From contig JAXHMN010000016.1 of assembly GCA_034521465.1 (NCBI GenBank), positions 62,001 through 126,000 of the forward strand: DNA of 64,000 nucleotides. Direction: 5' to 3'. The translations under genes and the position numbers were made by a program. Shown here piece after piece: positions 32,548-42,217 of this stretch. The DNA comes from SURF-28 sp034521465 (GTDB lineage: Bacteria; Bacteroidota; Ignavibacteria; Ignavibacteriales; Melioribacteraceae). The notes under the pieces were generated by a model, which had not been told where the DNA came from, ran no database searches, and was given only the letters and a program-made list of their open reading frames with translations. Each line of letters begins with the position of its first letter. The stretch's first letter is position 1.

Positions 32548-33070
32548 AATAGAACACAGATGACACTGAAAAAACAGATTTTCACTGATTAAAACCTCTT
32601 TCGTTTGTAAAAATCTTTCTTCTAATTTCTGGTTTCTCACCGAAATTAAATAGCAATCCAAGTTCTATGTTTGTTGCTTTTAAATAATTTATTAATTGAT
32701 ATTCGTGTTCTTGGCAAAGTGCTTCGGATACTTTTAGCTCGAGTAATTATAGTATCATCAACTAAAATATCTGCAAAGTATTCTCCAACTTCTTCACCTT
32801 TGTAATAAACTTTTATTTTCTTCTGCTTTTCACACTTAAACCCATTTGAGATCAATTCTTTGTAGAGTGCATTTTCATATACTTTCTCAAGAAATCCATA
32901 TCCAAGTGTGTTGTAAACTTCGTAGAAACATTTTATAATTCTTTCAGTTTTATCTTTGTGTAAATATTTCATAATATCACTCTAAAAATAGAACACAGAT
33001 AACACTGAAAAGACAGATTATCGCAGTTATCTGTGCATATCCATTTCTTCTGTGTCATCTGCGTTCTATT
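32548..33070. mobile_element. Putative mobile element: GxxExxY nuclease gene between inverted repeat termini
   Basis: The 523-bp unit begins AATAGAACACAGATGACAC and ends with its inverted counterpart (minus strand AATAGAACGCAGATGACAC). Inside are the left arm R3 (32548-32594), a minus-strand GxxExxY gene, and a full 84-bp palindromic copy R4 (32987-33070). It sits exactly between the stop of ygeY and the ribosome-binding site of ygeW. The same termini border R1, R2 and R6, which have no gene inside. I infer an element whose gene-less copies are short palindromes. No clear target duplication is seen. Confidence 0.6.
32582..32972 (-). CDS. GxxExxY family protein (PD-(D/E)XK nuclease-like)
   Basis: The protein starts MKYLHKDKTERIIKCFYEVYN. 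The defining motif G-F-L-E-K-V-Y occurs in LGYGFLEKVYENAL near residue 28. A nuclease-like core FADILVDDTIILELK follows, with the Asp and the ExK expected of a PD-(D/E)XK site, and then EHEYQLINYLKATNIELGLLFNFG. A one-base frameshift near 32745 must be corrected to obtain this C-terminus; the stop TGA at 32582-32584 then lies inside repeat arm R3. Length is about 130 residues, normal for the family. The function of the family is not established. Nuclease activity is inferred from the motif, and a role in repeat mobility from its position. Confidence 0.8.
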
Positions 33071-34262
33071 AGTATGTTAAAGCAAACAAAGCATAAAACG
33101 CTGATGCTTTTACGAGATGTTCAACCGGGACTTTCTCGTTTGGTGCGTGAGCTAATACTTCATTCCCGGGACCGAACCCGATTGTCGGGATTTTATAATA
33201 TCCGTTTATAGTTACACCGTTTGTTGAGAACGTCCACTTATCAACTTTGGGATTTGCCTCAAACAAATTTTTGTAAACTTCTACACTTTTTTGAACTAAC
33301 GGATGATCTTCTTCAAGTTTCCAAGTCGGATAATATTTTTCCATTCCGTATTCAAATCCGGTGTAAGCTTTTGTTTTATAATCAAGCAAAAATGCTTTTG
33401 CTTTCATATCCTTTATAATTTCATTGACTTGAGCAAGTGCAAGTCTCCCGATCTTCACCCCAAGTTAATCTGCGATCCATATGAATTTTAGCATAATCAG
33501 AAACAGCACAAAGTGAAGGACTATTTGAAACAAACTCGGTAACGGTTATGCTTCCTTTGCCGAGAAATTCATCAGTGTCTAATCTTTCGTGAAGTTTTTC
33601 AATTTCGAGTGCGGCTTTAGATGCCATATAAATTGCGTTCTTTCCACGTTCGGGTGCAGAGCCGTGAGAAGAAACTCCAAAAAATTCTGCATTCATTTCC
33701 ATTCTTCCGCGATGCCCTCGGTAAATATTTAAATTTGTTGGCTCGGTTATTATAACTGCGTCCGGTTTTAGATTTTCTTCTTCAACAAGATACTTCCAGC
33801 ACAAGCCGTCGCAGTCTTCTTCCATTACTGTTCCGGTTACGTACAAAGTTATGTCGTTTGTCAAGATCCAAGTTCTTTTATAATTTTTCCGGCAGTAACA
33901 GCCGCAACTGGACCGCCTTTTTGATCGACACTTCCTCTTCCGTGAACAAACCCGTCTTTAATTCCACCGCCGAGTGGATCGAAATCCCAGTTATCCATAT
34001 TTCCCATATCAACCGTATCCATGTGCCCGTCAATTGCAATCACTTTTTTACCGTTACCGATTCTGCCAATCACGTTGCCGAGTTTGTCGATTCTTACTTC
34101 ATCAAAACCGGCTTCTTTCATTTGCCGCTGTAAGTTCATCTGCCGCATCTTTTTCTTGCGTACTTAGTGATTTCTTTTGAATTAACTTCGATAAGTTTTC
34201 TAGCAGTGTAATCTTTGATACTTTTCAGCTAACTTGCTTACTTCATTTGCAATGTTTTTCAT
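33069..34262 (-). CDS. ygeY: YgeY-type M20 metallohydrolase
   Basis: M20-family motifs are visible: VIAIDGHMDTVD (metal His and catalytic Asp), GRGSVDQKGGPVAA (bridging Asp), TGTVMEEDCDG (catalytic and metal Glu), ITEPTNL, and a C-terminal GPGNEVLAHAPNEKV, with the last metal His. YgeY belongs to the M20 deacylase/carbamoyl-hydrolase group and sits with hydantoinase and SsnA in purine catabolism. It probably hydrolyses an N-carbamoyl or N-acyl amino-acid intermediate. ATG 34262 (MKNIANEVSKLAEKY) starts nine bases after ssnA. Frameshifts lie near 34210, 34145, 33865 and 33455. The stop TAA 33069-33071 touches the edge of repeat R4. Confidence 0.87.
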
Positions 34263-34270
34263 AAATCATC

Positions 34271-35598
34271 TCACAACTTTTTAAATTCTTTGAATAATCT
34301 TTCACCTTGTTTATAAATTTCTTTTTGGATGTCTAATTCGTTTATTCCGATAAGTTTTTTATCCTTCATTAAAAACTTTCCGTCTTTTACTGTAGATGAA
34401 ACTTGACTTTCGAGTATTCCGTAAATGTAATGTCCCCAAAAATTATTTTTGTTGAAAGGAGTCGGCGGAACATAATCCCAAATTACGAAATTGGCTTTAT
34501 CGTTTTTATTGAGAGTTAGAAAAATCCGAGAAGAACTTTTTAACAAATTTTATTTGATTAAAATAAGTATTGATAACTCTTTCAAAAGCTTCTTCTGACG
34601 ATAATCCGGAATGTCGCATCAATAAAAAGTATGTCTTTAATGTTTTAGCTCGGATTAGCATGCATTCCGTCCGTACCGCAAAGTATTGTTTGATCTTTTG
34701 GAATGTTTTGGAAATCCGGAATACCTACCGAGTTATTAAGATTTGAATCCGGGTTGAATGCAATTGCACTTCCGTATTCGTATATCTTTTTATATTCTGA
34801 TTTTGATAAATGAATGGCGTGTGATACGATGCTTTTATCGTTAAGCAGATTGTATTTTATTAATCTTGTTAAAGGAAGATTACCGAATTTATCTTTGCTT
34901 ATTTTTCGATCGGCTATACCCTCACAAAGATGAATATGTATTCCGAGATCATTATCATTAATAAAATCAGATACAGTTTTGAGTGAATCATTATTTACTG
35001 TGAACGAAGCGTGAAGTCCGAAAAGATATTTTATATTAGGATCATCTTGATCGATTCTCGAACTGTTTTCAATTATGGCTTCAGTTTTTAACAGTTCTCC
35101 GTTTCTGTCTGAAGTTTCGAAAGCCAAAACTCCGTTTAAATTTCTTTTACGAAGTACATCGCCGATTACATCCAAACTTCCAATTGTATTTCTCGGAGAT
35201 GCGTGATGATCAAAAATGCAAGTAACACCGTTTTTGATGGATTCAAGCGCAGCCATTTCAGCAGAAGCTTTTGTCATTTCGTGGTCGAGCGCGTAATCGA
35301 GTTTCCACCAGAGATTTTTTAGAATGTTGATGAAATTGTTTGTCGGTCCGCTTATTGGTAAACCCTTTGAGAGGCGGGAGTAAATATGTTCGTGAAAGTT
35401 AACGTTGGGAATTGTGATTACTTTTCCTTTTGCATCGTAGGAATTCTTTTCAACTTTTGGTTTTGCCGTTCTATATAATCTTTCCAGTTATTCTTTTTTA
35501 TCTCTTTGATTTTGCCGTCGGATAAAATTAAGTCACCGAAAACCGGAGAGATAGAATTCTTTTTTGTACTGCAAATCCAAGCGTTTGTTATTTTCATA
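34271..35598 (-). CDS. ssnA: SsnA-type amidohydrolase
   Basis: This is an amidohydrolase-superfamily enzyme of about 442 codons, the same length as E. coli SsnA. Metal-ligand motifs are visible: NVNFHEHIYSR (HxH), FGLHASFT, VSHAIHLS, and CGTDGMHANPS, with the final Asp. The N-terminus MKITNAWICSTKKNSISPV starts at ATG 35598. SsnA is required for anaerobic purine breakdown and is thought to deaminate or hydrolyse a ring intermediate. Frameshifts lie near 35465, 34640 and 34550. The gene follows hyuA with repeat R5 between them and precedes ygeY by eight bases. Confidence 0.87.
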
Positions 35599-35613
35599 AT
35601 AATCTCACATTGA

Positions 35614-35724
35614 TTAACCGCAAAGACGCAGAGGCCACGCCAGAGGCGGGCAAGCGCAAAGCTTAAGGCGATCGATAAATTGGAATTGATTAGCTTCTTT
35701 GCGTCTTAGCGACTTTGCGGTTAA
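35614..35724. repeat. Palindromic repeat R5 (TTAACCGCAAAGACGC family) between hyuA and ssnA
   Basis: The left end TTAACCGCAAAGACGCAGAG is mirrored by the right end, which on the minus strand reads TTAACCGCAAAGTCGCTAAG. The interior holds CACGCCAGAGGCGGGCAAGC (35636-35655), which matches 18 of 20 bases of the insert in R1 (other strand). The right end provides the TAA stop codon of hyuA (35721-35723). Its terminal sequence belongs to a different family from R1-R4 and R6. Confidence 0.85.
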
Positions 35725-37165
35725 GTTTTTATTTCGACGAACTTTCCGTAACCAATTTTACCAAATTTATTTTCATCGCGATTCATAATTTCTTCACCTC
35801 TTAAAAATGTCTGCTTTACAATCGCGTTAAAAGTTACATCTTCAAAAGGAGTGTACTTTCCCTTGCTGTGCATATCTTCTGCTGAAACAATTTCAGAATT
35901 CCATAAATCAACTAAAGCAAAATCGGCATGTTTGTTTTTGGATAACTCACCCTTGTGTTCAAGACTGAAAAACTTTGCAGCATTTGTTGATAACAAATTA
36001 ATTGTCTGCTCAAGTGTTAATCTGTTTTTCAGAAATCCTTCGCTAAACAAAAACGGAACACGATGTTCAACTCCGGGAATACCACCGTAAACTTTCCAGA
36101 AATTCTCAGAAATTTTTTCTTCGTTTGGATTACATCCGGCGTGGTCAGTAGTTACAAATTCCAATTCATTGTTTCTTAACGCATCCCACAACGCATTCTT
36201 ATCTTCTTCAAACTTAACCGGCGGAGCTGTTTTTAAGTAGTTTCTAATTTTATCGTTTTCAAAATCGCTTTGAGTGAAATACAAATAATGCGGACAAGTT
36301 TCCGATGTAAGCTGAATTTTTTCTTTTGCAGCCGATCGAATTATTTCCATTCCCGCTTTTGAGCTTAAATGAACAACATGAATTCTACATCCGGTTTTCT
36401 CGGCTAATGTTTTTTATCTGTTCAATTGCAACACGTTCCGCTTCAACATCTCTTGCAATGCAGTATTCTTTCCAACTGTTTTTGTTTTCTTTTTGAAATG
36501 CTTTCTCTTCTTGAAATGATTAACGATTTGTCTTCCGCATGAACCGCCATCGGTTTTCCGGTTTGCTTGATTAGTTTTGCCGCTTGTTCAATTTTCTCGT
36601 ATGGTAAATCGGAAAATTCTTCCATTCCCGAAATGACATAAACTTTATATCCCGCAACTCCGGCTTCAGATAATTCGTTTACTTGTTTTTCTAATTTGTC
36701 CAGATCATCAAAATCTTGACAGCGGACTCCACCCCAAAATGCAAAGTCAATTAAACTTCGTTTTTTTACCGCCTCTAGTTTTGTTGTGAAGTTCTTTATA
36801 TCTGTAACCGGTGGAAGGGAAGTGCAAGGCATATCAATTATTGTTGTCACACCGCCATAAGCTGCCGCGGTTGAAGCATGATCAAAATCTTCGCGGAATT
36901 CAAATCCCGGTGTATCAAAATGCACGTGCGGATCAATTGCGCCGGGCATTAATAAACTAAAATTTCCGTCGATAATATTATTCTCGTTATTTAAACTTTT
37001 ATACTTCGACTTAAATTCATCATGTGAGTTATTATCTTTTACATCATTCCAATCAAATTCATCCGAAAGAAATTTTATTTCTTGTATCTTATTAGAGAAA
37101 ACGACTTCGGCTAAGCGAAGCTTATTTTCTTTTGTGTTGATGAATATGTTTGTTAGCCTTTCCAT
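35721..37165 (-). CDS. hyuA: Hydantoinase/dihydropyrimidinase-family amidohydrolase
   Basis: Motifs of the cyclic-amidohydrolase group are present: LLMPGAIDPHVHFD (HxH metal ligands), GVAGYKVYVISG (carboxylated Lys), AVHAED (metal His), SETCPHYLYF (metal His) and FVTTDHAGCNPNE, where the final Asp is catalytic. The enzyme opens a cyclic amide such as a hydantoin or dihydropyrimidine. In this cluster that is a purine-derived ring. The true start is ATG 37165 (MERLTNIFINTKEN); an upstream in-frame ATG at 37213 lies in repeat R6. Frame changes lie near 36530-36445 and 36400-36350. The last codon Thr is followed by a TAA contributed by R5. Confidence 0.86.
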
Positions 37166-37175
37166 ATAAACGCCC

Positions 37176-37259
37176 AATGGAACACTGATGACACAGAAAA
37201 AGCTGATTGACACAGATATCAGCGAAAATCTGTTTCTTCTGCGTTATCAGTGTTCTATT
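37176..37259. repeat. Palindromic repeat R6 between the PLP-enzyme gene and hyuA
   Basis: The left end is AATGGAACACTGATGACAC; the right end read on the minus strand is AATAGAACACTGATAACGC. The 84-bp length equals that of R4. On the minus strand the PLP-enzyme gene ends with CAA followed by the TAG of AATAGAAC, so the stop codon is the repeat terminus. The left end lies 10 bases upstream of the hyuA start codon. Confidence 0.87.
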
Positions 37260-38727
37260 GCTTTTTATATAAGCCCACTTTTTTATTAAAGTCTTCTATA
37301 AGTTTATCCCACTCGGGAACGACTGAAAATCTTTCATCCCAATATTTTTCATCATACCATTGTGCATTTAATTCTTCGACATCTTTACCTTGCTGCTCGA
37401 CCCAAGTAAAATATTTCAAATTATGAATCGATTTTTTGTCATAATAGTTCAACTCTTTGAAATAGTCAATCCCTTGATGTTTAATCACAGAATTCCAATC
37501 AATTGCAGCTTGAGTTTCATTATAGCTTCCCCATGCATCATTCATTTCTTTCAAACGAGATTGATAAAGTTCGGCAGAGTCAGTGAAGATTGTAAAGATC
37601 ACATCATTTTCATTGTACTCATAATATTTTGCAAGCTTTATGGCACTCAATAAATTACTTATGCACGAAATGCCAAGCTCGGGTAATCTTTTTACTATGT
37701 TTTTTTCAACACCAAGTTTCAATAAATATTCATGACCCGCTTTTTCGTTAAACAGTCTTAATATTCTTAACGGATCTTCATCGTCAATAGCACAAACTGT
37801 ATCAGTGTTTTTAGCATTGTGAATCCACGGAACATGTTTATCTCCGATACCTTCAATTCTATGTCCGCCAAAACCGTTCATTAAAAGTGTTGGACATTGA
37901 AGAGCTTCCGAAGCTAATACTTTCAATTGCGGATAAAGTTTTCTTAAATAATCGCCCGCAGCAATTGTGCCTGCCGAACCGGTTGCGCTTACATAAGCTG
38001 ATAATCGTTGATCTTTTTCTTTTACTTGATTAAACAATTCGTCAATTGTATTGCCGGTAATTTCATAATGCCAAATTGAATTACCGAATTGATCGAACTG
38101 ATTGAAGATAAGGTACTCATCGCTTTCTGCTTCGAGTTCGTGACATTTATCGTAAATTTCTTTTACGTTGCTTTCGCAACCGGGAGTTGCATAAACTTCC
38201 GAGCCGATTTCTTTCAGCCATTCGAAGCGTTCTTTACTCATTTCTTCCGGTAGAATTGCAACAGCGTGAACGGTTAACAAAGCCGAATTAAAAGCTCCGC
38301 CGCGACAGTAGTTTCCCGTTGAAGGCCAAACTGCTTTATGATACTCGGGGTCGAATCTTCCTGTAACTAAATATGGCGCAAGGCATCCGTAGGTTGCACC
38401 GACTTTATGTGCACCGGTAGGGAAGTGTTTTCCAACCAAACCGATTATTCTTGCATTAACACCTGTAATTTCTTTCGGTATTTCTAAAAAGTTTATTCCG
38501 TCAATTGATCCGTCCTTCGGATTATTGTTCCAATTGATTCTGAAGAGATTTAACGGATGTACTTCTTGTAAACCAATTGTCTTTAGTTTGTCTTGAATTC
38601 CTTTAGGAATTTTGTGGGGATGTTTTAGTTGTTCAAAAGTGGGTAATAAAATTTTGTTTTCTTTACAACGTTTGATGGTTCTTTCTAAATAGTCATTATT
38701 TTTAATGCTCCAATTCCAGTCTTCCAT
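37255..38727 (-). CDS. Fold-type II PLP-dependent enzyme of the purine cluster
   Basis: The 490-residue frame is complete. PTGAHKVGATYGCLAPYL holds the PLP-binding Lys and VWPSTGNYCRGGAFNSALL the phosphate-binding loop; a C-terminal IFTDSAELYQSR closes the site. It resembles cysteine-synthase or tryptophan-synthase-beta relatives. Proteins of this length accompany ssnA/ygfK/hyuA clusters and are annotated only as PLP-dependent beta-subunit-like enzymes. A plausible job is ammonia elimination from, or a sulfur or carbamoyl transfer onto, a small amino acid produced from purines; this is inference. It is the first gene of the minus-strand operon. The start MEDWNWSIKN is preceded by CCGGAG. Repeat R6 supplies its TAG stop. 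Confidence 0.8.
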   Translation of the reverse strand: MEDWNWSIKNNDYLERTIKRCKENKILLPTFEQLKHPHKIPKGIQDKLKTIGLQEVHPLNLFRINWNNNPKDGSIDGINFLEIPKEITGVNARIIGLVGKHFPTGAHKVGATYGCLAPYLVTGRFDPEYHKAVWPSTGNYCRGGAFNSALLTVHAVAILPEEMSKERFEWLKEIGSEVYATPGCESNVKEIYDKCHELEAESDEYLIFNQFDQFGNSIWHYEITGNTIDELFNQVKEKDQRLSAYVSATGSAGTIAAGDYLRKLYPQLKVLASEALQCPTLLMNGFGGHRIEGIGDKHVPWIHNAKNTDTVCAIDDEDPLRILRLFNEKAGHEYLLKLGVEKNIVKRLPELGISCISNLLSAIKLAKYYEYNENDVIFTIFTDSAELYQSRLKEMNDAWGSYNETQAAIDWNSVIKHQGIDYFKELNYYDKKSIHNLKYFTWVEQQGKDVEELNAQWYDEKYWDERFSVVPEWDKLIEDFNKKVGLYKKQ

Positions 38728-39055
38728 TATAACTCCGGTATGTCAAATAAAGAACTTTCCCGACTCAGTAAGAGTCGATAAATTTATCCGTAAATCTACA
38801 TAATTTCGAATAGATTTTGAAGATTATTAGAAACAAGCGGCTCTTTGATATACATGATTTAACAAGATACAAATGTGAGTGTGATAATTTTATGACTTTT
38901 AATATACACGAATTATAAAGTGAAAATTATCCTGATAATATAGAATAACCAAGTCCAAAGGTAAGCACGCAATAACATGAGAATTTTATCAAAAGTATTA
39001 CGTAACTGTTTTATATATTTTGAATAACGGAAAATTCAATCATTGATGGAACTGT
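38728..39055. other. Divergent promoter region between the PLP-enzyme gene and the AEC-type carrier gene
   Basis: No gene is seen. The region is AT-rich and should carry the promoter for the minus-strand purine operon and that for the carrier. No clear operator palindrome was found by eye. Confidence 0.4.
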
Positions 39056-40015
39056 ATGAACGAAAATTTATTATCCGACTTACTTTTCATAACGAACGTT
39101 GTGCTTCCGGTATTTCTACTTGTTTTTATTGGAATTGTTTTACGAATGCTAAAGATCATTGATGATCAATTTGTTAAGATAACTTCAGATTTTGTTTTTA
39201 AAATATCCCTCCCGGTTTTAGTTTTTATAAAACTTTATGATGTCGATCTTAGCAGAACATTCAGTATGCCGATGATGATTGTAATAATTATAGGCACTAT
39301 AGCAGTTTATTACTTCGCAAAAGCTTTTGCATATTATTTGAAATTAAATCCTGCGGATGAGGGTGTTTACATTCAAGGAGCTTTTAGAAGCAATTATGCT
39401 ATTGTGGGATTAGCAATAATTTTACGAATGTTTGGTCCCGAAGCTGTTGCTAAAGCATCATTCTATTTACTTTTTGCACTTCCGATTTATAATCTATTTG
39501 CAGTTATTGCGCTAAACAAACCGCATAACAGGGAGAGAACGTTGACATATTCAAAACAATTAAGGAGATAGTCTTAAATCCACTAATCATTGGTGTTATT
39601 GTTGCAATCCCATTTTCGATATTTAGTATTGGATTGCCCGACGCTCTCTCTACAACGGGTAATTATCTTGCTGAAATTGCACTCCCATTAGCGCTACTTG
39701 GAATAGGTGGCTCATTTAATATAGATTCAATAAAGGAAGCTTCAGGTTTAGCATTCGGTTCTGCTGCAATAAAGAATATTGCTTCGCCGATTATCGCAAC
39801 GGTTATCTGCGTATTATTTAGGCATAACCGGAGATGATCTTGGAATAATTTTTATCGTGTTTGCGTGTCCAACAGCAATAGCAAGTTTTGTAATGGCAGC
39901 GGGGATGCGAGGCAATATTAGATTGGCAGGAAATATTATAATTATTTCAACATTAGGTTCATTGTTTACCATGACTCTTGGTTTGTTTTTGTTGAGGTAT
40001 TTGGGTTTGATATAG
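39056..40015 (+). CDS. AEC-family (auxin efflux carrier-like) transporter
   Basis: This membrane protein of about 319 residues has roughly ten hydrophobic helices. Characteristic features are NVVLPVFLLVFIGIVLRML at the N-terminus, GAFRSNYAIVGLAI (the first half-repeat core with the Asn-Tyr motif), and the second repeat with FACPTAIASFVMAAGM. It ends LFLLRYLGLI. Frameshifts lie near 39530 and 39825. AEC carriers move organic anions such as malate. Placed divergently next to the purine operon, it may export or import an acid formed in the pathway; this is inference. Confidence 0.82.
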
Positions 40016-40591
40016 GTTTATCTACTTAAACCAAATCACATAAGTAATAAACAAATTTAGAAATAGTATCACTCCCAGCTAATGATGCATATCGTAAAAA
40101 TTCTCAATTCAGTTGATTTATTTTCCGTATTAATGAATTAATATAAAGTTGACAAACGAACGTGAGTTTTGACTTCCTGGATCAGTGCCGTGACTAACCA
40201 TATATTCATGAATATGATTCAATGTTAACCATATTTTAAAATTCTGTTTCATAATTGTACTCCCATCTTGCAACATAATGTTGATAATTTGCAACAATTG
40301 CAGTGTAGCTAGAATTTTCTTTTATATAGTAGAATTAAATTATTTTGATTTTTAGATGAATTCTCAATTGTTGACATTATTAAAATTTACTGGCATAGTA
40401 TTAGCTCAAAATAGATTTACTGATGGCGTGAGGATTAGAAATAATTAAAAAATAATAAGTTTTAAGGAAAAAGCACTTGACTCTAATTAACCTGTTCCTT
40501 ACTTTGAAAGTTCAAATCCTAATAGAGTGGCTTGAACATATTTAGATACACTGTATTATTATAAAAGGGTTCTCATATTTACGGAGTTGAT
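40016..40591. other. Intergenic region with a candidate sigma-54 promoter
   Basis: No gene is found in these 576 bases. They contain TTGACA-like sequences near 40150 and 40374 and a sigma-54-like element at 40390-40405, listed separately. Confidence 0.4.
40390..40405 (+). promoter_or_regulatory. Candidate sigma-54 promoter upstream of the PAS kinase gene
   Basis: TGGCATAGTATTAGCT matches the -24 TGGCA box exactly and has GC at the -12 position with correct spacing (one mismatch in TTGCW). It lies about 185 bases before the kinase start. Confidence 0.4.
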
Positions 40592-42109
40592 TTGGGTAAG
40601 GGTATTTTTAATTATTACAATTCATTAAAAGAAATTACTACAACTGACTTAGTTTCTTTAGAATTACTAAAAAAAATACTTTGGAAAACTCTCTACCCGG
40701 TAATAATAGTTGATGCGCGAAATTATGATATTCAATTTGCTAACGAAGCATCGGAAATACTTTTTGGATCACCGTTTCAAAATAGCCACCCCACAAATCT
40801 GAAATCAATCGTTAAAGTCTTCATCCGACCTAAAGAAAATAAAACCGTTGGTAGAGTTAGGTTTAGAAACGGATGACCTGCAGTTAAAAGTTTTTACGGT
40901 TAACAACAAAGAAATCGATTCTATAGTTAAGTTACAGTTTATCTCTGAGGCAGGGATCAACTACACAGTTATTCATTTTAAGAACATGAATAACTCCGGT
41001 AAGAAAGTATGCTTTTCAAAGAAAATCATTTGCTGAAGAATTTAATGAATGAACAAACAGTACTTTTTGCATGTGCCGACAAAGAAGGCAATTTTTTATT
41101 TGCGAATGACTTTTACTTTGATACTTTCAATGTTCCTCCTAATCAATTAATTGGAGAAAGTTCTTTAAAGTTTGTTTTACCAAAAAAAGAGATGAAGTAC
41201 TTAAGGAATTTCAGCGTCTATTAGATCCACCATTTACGGCAAATTTTGATATACCATGTAATACTGTAAACGGATTAAAAATATTTCACTGTAATGCAAA
41301 ATCAATTTTGAATAAAAAAGGTGAAGTAGAATATGTAGTTGGTTGGGCACACGATCATACAGAGTTAGTTAAGAAAGAAAAAGATTTAATAAGAATTAAC
41401 GAAGAACTTGAGGAACTAAATAATCTTAAAGACAAAGTCTTTGCCGAAGTGTCGCACGATTTAAAAGGACCGATAGGAAATCTGCAAGTTGCTATGAAAA
41501 TAATGTTGGAGATGAAAAGTTCGCTCGCCGAAGATGAGTTTGATGTATTTTTGGAGAATATGGGAAAGTCTTTAACTGAAAGTTTACAGAATGTTGATCG
41601 AATTAACTGAGTGGTCGGAAATTGAGTTGGGAAAAGTTAAACCAAAATTTGAAGAGGTTAGCTTAGCACATCTTGTTTATGAGATACTCGGAAATCTTAG
41701 GGGTGATATTTTAAATAAGAAGTTAAAAACAAATGTGAACGTAAGTTCTTCATTAAATATAAATTGTGATAGAACTCTGATAGGAGTTGTATTAACACAT
41801 GTTCTAGAAAATTCTATCGGTTATTCTTTTTCTGAAGGTAATCTTAATATTGAAGCAGAGAGAAAAGAGAATCAAGTTACCTTGAAGATAATTGATTATG
41901 GAATGGGTATGGTTAAAGAGAAGGTAGATCTGCTTAATCAAATTGAAACGAAGAAGTCTGAATTATGGTCCCGCTTAAAATGTACACCATGCTTAGACGT
42001 AATTATTTGCCGCGAGATAATGAAAATGCATGGTGGTTCAATTCAATTCAGCTCACAGCCCGACAAAGGTACAACTGTATATTTAAATTTTTCTGAGACG
42101 GGTAGTTAA
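40592..42109 (+). CDS. Soluble PAS-domain histidine kinase (partner of the sigma-54 activator)
   Basis: Two PAS-like segments are visible (about 40680-40990 and 41060-41370; the second holds the phrase FACADKEGNFLFANDFYFDTF and ends in VVGWAHDHTE). A coiled coil follows, then a HisKA motif AEVSHDLKGPIGNLQ (His near 41457) and an ATPase domain with ENSIGYSF (N box), DYGMGM and a final GGSIQFSSQPDKGTTVYL. No membrane helix is seen, so it acts in the cytoplasm. The start is TTG 40592. Frame changes lie near 40865, 41010, 41215 and 41600. The neighbour at 42350 is an NtrC-family regulator, so the two probably form a two-component pair controlling the curli genes. Confidence 0.8.
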
Positions 42110-42217
42110 ATAATTGGAATCATCCTGTATGAAATTTTTACAAAATCTCATTATGCTACACATATTTAATTCAATAAACAAACTGTATTGAAAACAAGCT
42201 CCAATTGCAACTGTTCT

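Noticed and set aside
32531..32566. Upstream ATG 32566 as the ygeW start
   Set aside because: The added residues are encoded by the repeat terminus. ATG 32533 has AGGAG at good distance and begins at the conserved N-terminus.
37166..37213. Upstream ATG 37213 as the hyuA start
   Set aside because: The extra 16 residues are encoded by repeat R6 and have no family counterpart.
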